Shown here: positions 59,791 to 64,000 of the stretch, piece by piece
Layout of the letters: the number at the start of each line of letters is the position of its first letter
Numbering within the stretch: the first letter of the stretch is position 1
Assembly: GCA_039105265.1 (NCBI GenBank)
Contig: JAPFFF010000056.1
Location: 806,001-870,000 of the forward strand
DNA length: 64,000 nt
Reading direction: 5' to 3'
Origin: Tritrichomonas musculus
Taxonomy: Eukaryota; Parabasalia; Tritrichomonadida; Tritrichomonadidae
Made by a program: the position numbers and the translations under genes
The notes under the pieces: model-generated
The model's database searches: none
What the model was told of the DNA's origin: nothing
What the model saw: the letters and a program-made list of their open reading frames with translations, nothing else

Positions 59791-62412
59791 CTATTTCTTC
59801 ATATATATAGCATCGAAACAAATCATAGAACAGGTATCACAATCTAACTCAATATTATATATATCATAAGCACCAGAAGGTGGGTTAGTGTCTTTAAAGT
59901 ATATTTCATCCAAATATGATTTTATTTGTTGAGGGTCAGACCATTCAGTTGATATAAATCTAATAAAATGTAGCTTTTGAGTCTTGTCCTTGAATATCAA
60001 TAAGTACTCCCCATCTGGAACAGGTTCATTATCACCTGTTGGATCATTATCTAAATTATCAATAATTATGTGTTTCTCACTTGTAAAATAAGAGAATAGA
60101 AAATACCTATTATATTCATCAGTGACATCAGTAAATCCTGTATAATATGCTTTCCATTCCCTATCTGGGTCATTTTTCTCTTCTAATGCAGCTAATCTAG
60201 TTTCCATTGCTTCGATTGTAGCCTTCAAGGTTGTATTTTCACCCTCTAATGTCTCTATCCTACGTATAAGTACTTCTAGACCTTCATTAGCTTCATCCAC
60301 AGTAGGGTAGTTATCAAACTCTGCCTCTAGCTCATTGACCTTCTCAGCTAACAACTTGAAACAAGGCTTGAGTGAATCCCTAAACATATTGCTGATATCC
60401 ATAGCACCACTTAATGTCAAGGTTCCAGTATCAGGGTTATCATTCTCATCTGTAAAAGGTAGTTCATCTAGTTGCTTATACTCCTCTTCACACCAGGTAA
60501 TTATAGGTGTTATATCTTTGGTTATGCTTCTTGCTGTAGTACCTGACATGAAGTTAATGCTATTTCTAACCAAATCACTCATACCTTTGGTTGACTTATG
60601 CGAGAATAACCTTTTAAGGAATCCTCCACCTTTTATGGTAGGAAAGCTTATACCATCTGGAAATAGCTGCATACCAATAGAACCTATTGATCCAGCAGTA
60701 CCTGCAACTCCAAAAGCTAATGCAGTCCATGAGACTATACGTAAATTATCTACATCATCCTCCAGATGTTGAGTAACTTGTTCAGTCCTTGATACTCTAC
60801 CTTTTAGACTTTCCATAACAGTGTTCATTTCGTTAACATCATAGCTAATAACATCTACATTGTTGGTAACTAAGTTTAAATCACTCCTCATAGTAGTAAT
60901 ATTATCAGCTGTTATTATCTTAGAGGAGGTAATATTATAATCAGTATATAAGGTTGTTGCCCCATTAGGATTTGGGGATACTTCATAAAATTGCTGCTTA
61001 ATGATATACTCGAATGGGTTAGTAGTTGAATCCCAATGAACCTCATCTATTGGGTCAACATATTCATCAGCTAAATATATCTTAATATCCCTTGAGTCAT
61101 TAGTAGTCGAAGCTGCATATGTATATTCAAGCTGTTCACATGAATCAAGTACACCATGTAAGAACAACCATACCTTGTCTCCTCCATTACCTTCTTTTCC
61201 AGTAGGTCGAACTGAGAACCTATTTGCATTTTTAGAACCTTCAAGAGTTATATCTAGGTAGAGCTCATCAATAGCACTAGTTTCTAATTTTTTAGTAGCA
61301 TTATTCATCTTATAGCACCTTATTGCTTCTATATCATATCCATCTTTTGTACCTCCTTGACTTGTTTGATATCCTAGACCATATTTCGAAAAAGGTTCTA
61401 CCTCCCCTGTCTTTAATTTTACAAAACAGTCTATTTTGCACTTACCTCCATGAATCATGTAATGTAATAGGTTATCAGGAGAGTAGTCATTAGGCTTATT
61501 AATCAGTTTCATGTTCCTCTCACTCCTCTTGACTTGTATGTAGGTACCATCTTCACCATACTCATTCTCCTTATTTAATCCATTAACTAATCTACCATTG
61601 ATATGACCTTGTATGCTATCACCTACCCATTTTGTGCCATCCCATGATAAAAACCACTTATTACCAAAACAATACTCATTAAACCTAAACTCTAAGTCAT
61701 TAGGTATAGTATATCCAGTATCTATGTTCCATTGAAGTAACCAATACTTCTTGTTATCTATCACAACCTGACTAGTTGATGTAGGCTTATATAAGTATAG
61801 TACATCACTCTTACGTAAACTTAATGCATTATCAGCTTTTATTATAGAACACTTTATTGCCTTCTCTGTTTGTAAAGAATCAGTTATATATTCATTCATT
61901 ATGCTCAACTCCCCATTCAGCCACAAGGTATATGGGTTAAAGTCTAGTTTACTATCAAAAGCTATATTCATATATCCCATAATAGTACTATTATTTATAC
62001 TACATCCATTACTACTTTTGGTTATCAAAGGAGAATATACTTGACCATCCTTAACATATATGTAGAACTCCTTAACTAAATTACCACTTGTATCATATAC
62101 TATATTCTTCCTCAAGACAACTTTAAATATATTAGTCTGGGTTTTTATTTCGTTGAGCTTATTCATGAAGTCTTCAGGCAAATTAACAAACTTAAGGATA
62201 TTGTAAGTTGTTGTTGAAGACTCAAATGATACATACTGTATATTTTTATTTTTAATATCAACTTCTGGTAAACCTTCGACCTCATTAAATAAATGACCTG
62301 TCTGCACATAGTTATCTAAGTCACCCAAGGTTAATAACTGGCTACCTTTTCGAGTAGCATCCCCTATCTTAAACTGTATATCTCCTTTAAATCTTGTAGT
62401 AGTATCACTCAT
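59791..62412 (-). CDS. Fibre-like protein of the nested element (873 aa from preferred start)
   Basis: Two starts are possible: Met at 62460, which overlaps the upstream gene, or MSDTTTRFKGD at 62412, which follows a TTTTATTTAACTAAA leader and is preferred. Beta-rich body; shared block VSPNPNGATTLYTDYNITSS, then SDLNLVTNNVDVISYDV coiled coil; hydrophobic segment WTALAFGVAGTAGSIGSIG; a second coiled coil (LEGENTTLKATIEAMETRLA) near residue 770; a small C-terminal beta domain. It ends beside the shared GC-rich block. Likely particle spike/fibre, paralogous to the 1244-aa protein and to its upstream neighbour. Confidence 0.65.
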   Translation of the reverse strand: MSDTTTRFKGDIQFKIGDATRKGSQLLTLGDLDNYVQTGHLFNEVEGLPEVDIKNKNIQYVSFESSTTTYNILKFVNLPEDFMNKLNEIKTQTNIFKVVLRKNIVYDTSGNLVKEFYIYVKDGQVYSPLITKSSNGCSINNSTIMGYMNIAFDSKLDFNPYTLWLNGELSIMNEYITDSLQTEKAIKCSIIKADNALSLRKSDVLYLYKPTSTSQVVIDNKKYWLLQWNIDTGYTIPNDLEFRFNEYCFGNKWFLSWDGTKWVGDSIQGHINGRLVNGLNKENEYGEDGTYIQVKRSERNMKLINKPNDYSPDNLLHYMIHGGKCKIDCFVKLKTGEVEPFSKYGLGYQTSQGGTKDGYDIEAIRCYKMNNATKKLETSAIDELYLDITLEGSKNANRFSVRPTGKEGNGGDKVWLFLHGVLDSCEQLEYTYAASTTNDSRDIKIYLADEYVDPIDEVHWDSTTNPFEYIIKQQFYEVSPNPNGATTLYTDYNITSSKIITADNITTMRSDLNLVTNNVDVISYDVNEMNTVMESLKGRVSRTEQVTQHLEDDVDNLRIVSWTALAFGVAGTAGSIGSIGMQLFPDGISFPTIKGGGFLKRLFSHKSTKGMSDLVRNSINFMSGTTARSITKDITPIITWCEEEYKQLDELPFTDENDNPDTGTLTLSGAMDISNMFRDSLKPCFKLLAEKVNELEAEFDNYPTVDEANEGLEVLIRRIETLEGENTTLKATIEAMETRLAALEEKNDPDREWKAYYTGFTDVTDEYNRYFLFSYFTSEKHIIIDNLDNDPTGDNEPVPDGEYLLIFKDKTQKLHFIRFISTEWSDPQQIKSYLDEIYFKDTNPPSGAYDIYNIELDCDTCSMICFDAIYMKK

Positions 62413-62431
62413 TTTAGTTAAATAAAACTTC

Positions 62432-64000
62432 TCATTCGATGTTAGCACATTTAGCTTCAAGTGCTTTTATCCTATTATCATAAGCCATTAATAATTCTTC
62501 AACCTCACTCTTCTTAATATATTCATCCATATTAATATCATCCAATGGGTGCTTCTTATTTACTTTCTCTTTGACTGATGATAATTCATGAGCTAAGATA
62601 CCAATTGGTAATTTCATTGATTCTCTCATTCTATTACATACATCCACAGTAGCAGATAAAGATAATACTGCCTTTTCAGGGTTTATCCAATTATCTTCAA
62701 ATTTCTCTGGGTCATCAAGTCTTTGGTAATCAGTTTCACACCATTCTATTACCTTTGGGATTAAATCTGGTTCAGGAGTATCACTTTGTGTAACTACTGA
62801 CCTTCTCATACCTCTTTCTTTTAACAACCTTCTTAGCCATTCTGGCATAATAGCATTGGGAAATTCTTCATATATTGTATTTGTTAAATCTCCAATTTGT
62901 TCAAACACAATATCAACCATTGCATTATTTCCATCCCAACGATCCAAATCCCTCAGTAGTTCTCGAAACTGAGACCAATATCCATTTAATCTTGTTGCTG
63001 AATCTTCTACACTTCCTACAACCCTTTGAATTGTTCCAGCAGTTTCGAGTCTAACATTTTGAGGTGCAGTACTTCCATAATCTCTACATAAATCATCTAA
63101 GGATGTATAATGGGAAACATCGTCATTACCATGTATTGCCCTTCGACCTAAATTAACTCCCTTATCACTGAGAAGAGTTCCTGCAACATCCCATAAGAAT
63201 GTTCCTATAGTAAATGCTAATGTTATTCCACTCATTATTTTTACTGATTTCATATCTGCTTGAAGGTGCTGAGTTATATATTGTTGTTCTAGCATTTCCA
63301 TTTGTAACTTATTCACATCAAGTCTTAATATACCTACATCATAAGATAAAACATCAAAGTTATTAGCAACTACATTTAAATCACTCCTCATGGTTGTTAT
63401 ATTATCAGCTGTAATGATTTTTGATGAGCATATATTGTAATCAGTGTAGAGGGTTGTCGCTGCATTTGGATTAGGATATATTTCATAATATTGTTGATTA
63501 ATGATATATTCGAATGGATTTATTTGCGGATTCCAATTTATTTCTTCAATCGGGTCAGTCATACTTTTCCTAAGATATAGTTCAATTTGTCTGGAATCAG
63601 TGTTAATATGGCTATCTTTCCAATAACAAGCGATACGTTCAATGGTATCTTTATCTCCAATGAGGTCTACATTAGCATTAGCTTGACCATATACATGGAG
63701 GATTTCAGGTTTGATTTTAAATGTTAATCGAGTAGGTGTTGATGACTTCGGCAAATAAATATCCAAATAAATACGAGATATCTTTGGAATTAATTCATTA
63801 AATTTAACAACATTTTCTTCATAACCCAACAATCTACACTCAACACCAACCAAGTCATATCCTTCATATGTTTCTTTATTATGTCCACCCATTTGAAACA
63901 CGATACATTGAACATGATTAGTTTCTCCATCAATAACCTCATTATTATTCAAGAGTATTTTTGTTGCAATCTTTCCTTCTTTATTTGCAAGTTCATAGAA
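62432..64000 (-). CDS. Fibre-like protein of the nested element, start beyond window
   Basis: The frame is open to the window edge (FYELANKEGKIATKILL precedes NNNEVIDG), so the N-terminus lies outside; no ATG is needed at 63952, where the codon is TTG. It shares the block YPNPNAATTLYTDYNICSSK, then TTMRSDLNVVANN, with the 889-frame protein, plus a coiled coil and a hydrophobic segment (SGITLAFTIGTFLWDVAG). C-terminal coiled coil VEELLMAYDNRIKALEAK. It is 19 bases upstream of the preferred start of the next gene, so both are probably expressed together. Tandem paralogues of a fibre. Confidence 0.6.
   Translation of the reverse strand, partial: FYELANKEGKIATKILLNNNEVIDGETNHVQCIVFQMGGHNKETYEGYDLVGVECRLLGYEENVVKFNELIPKISRIYLDIYLPKSSTPTRLTFKIKPEILHVYGQANANVDLIGDKDTIERIACYWKDSHINTDSRQIELYLRKSMTDPIEEINWNPQINPFEYIINQQYYEIYPNPNAATTLYTDYNICSSKIITADNITTMRSDLNVVANNFDVLSYDVGILRLDVNKLQMEMLEQQYITQHLQADMKSVKIMSGITLAFTIGTFLWDVAGTLLSDKGVNLGRRAIHGNDDVSHYTSLDDLCRDYGSTAPQNVRLETAGTIQRVVGSVEDSATRLNGYWSQFRELLRDLDRWDGNNAMVDIVFEQIGDLTNTIYEEFPNAIMPEWLRRLLKERGMRRSVVTQSDTPEPDLIPKVIEWCETDYQRLDDPEKFEDNWINPEKAVLSLSATVDVCNRMRESMKLPIGILAHELSSVKEKVNKKHPLDDINMDEYIKKSEVEELLMAYDNRIKALEAKCANIE

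Larger units (their letters stand above)
59304..64000 (-). mobile_element. Second Maverick-type element nested at the polymerase gene (runs off window)
   Basis: Starts AGTAGTATATACGAGTCGG, the same end as the 562-bp element, followed by a G+C-rich minisatellite, the shared GAAACGGCACAGGTACC block, and two large minus-strand fibre-like genes related to the host Maverick's own fibre. Only one end is visible, so its size, other genes and target duplication are unknown. It looks whole in the visible part and, since it sits in the first Maverick, is younger. Confidence 0.65.

Noticed and set aside
60335-60772. 145-aa plus-strand frame
   Set aside because: Antisense to the 889-codon fibre-like gene.

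Overview
This window is nuclear DNA of a parabasalid protist, most likely a trichomonad and plausibly a Tritrichomonas-type genome. The evidence is a protein of the trichomonad initiator-binding (IBD/IBP39) family at 28595-29311, a kinase-Sel1-repeat gene, a subtilisin-like membrane protease, dense intronless genes in very AT-rich DNA, short Inr-like TCA motifs just upstream of some start codons, and heavy loading with Maverick/Polinton, Mutator-like, Tc1-like and hAT-like elements. Species is an inference; no rRNA or marker gene is present.

Region 1 (1-29.5 kb) is host territory. From the left edge, a 2283-codon reading frame on the minus strand encodes an N-terminal kinase-like domain joined to a giant BEACH protein. 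It is followed by a broken kinase copy, an RCC1/coiled-coil/kinase gene with a sharp rise in G+C, a decayed adenylyl-cyclase relic, a MATE transporter, a kinase-Sel1 gene that is open for 1572 codons except for three in-frame TAA codons, a relic of another kinase, a type I membrane subtilisin, a long coiled-coil protein with a 21-bp minisatellite, and the initiator-binding protein. Much of this is signalling machinery of expanded trichomonad families.

Region 2 (29.5-45.1 kb) is a nest of transposons. Termini TAGGGTGG/CCACCCTA with an exact 8-bp duplication (AATAAAAT) delimit a hAT-like element, 29883-42556. Two younger elements sit inside it: a 6.0-kb Mutator-like element (30975-37008, exact 9-bp duplication) whose terminal inverted repeats are built from 120-bp tandem units, 11 on one side and 7 on the other; and a 3.2-kb element (39244-42438) with 276-bp near-identical inverted repeats that encodes a DEAH-type ATPase and no recognisable transposase. 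To the right is a complete-looking Tc1-like element (43425-45097) whose transposase carries a C-terminal Myb/SANT-like domain.

Region 3 (45.1-64 kb) is a Maverick/Polinton. Visible parts are a repeat-rich left end, a putative capsid gene, small unknown genes, a large fibre-like protein, a small amphipathic protein, a retroviral-type integrase and a family B DNA polymerase with an embedded HNH/endonuclease VII-like cluster. A 562-bp element with AGTAGTATATAC ends and a 5-bp duplication is inserted in the capsid gene. A much larger element with the same left end is inserted at the polymerase gene (59304) and runs out of the window, carrying two more fibre-like proteins.

The most interesting signal is that the 3.2-kb ATPase element, the 562-bp element and the large nested element share AGTAGTAT-type ends (and 5-bp duplications where both ends are visible) with the Maverick. 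This suggests a hierarchy of Maverick-end-bearing satellites, two of them sitting in Maverick genes. A second signal is a family of tiny perfect hairpins with C-GAA-G or C-AAA-G loops; for one of them an empty site is present in the same window.
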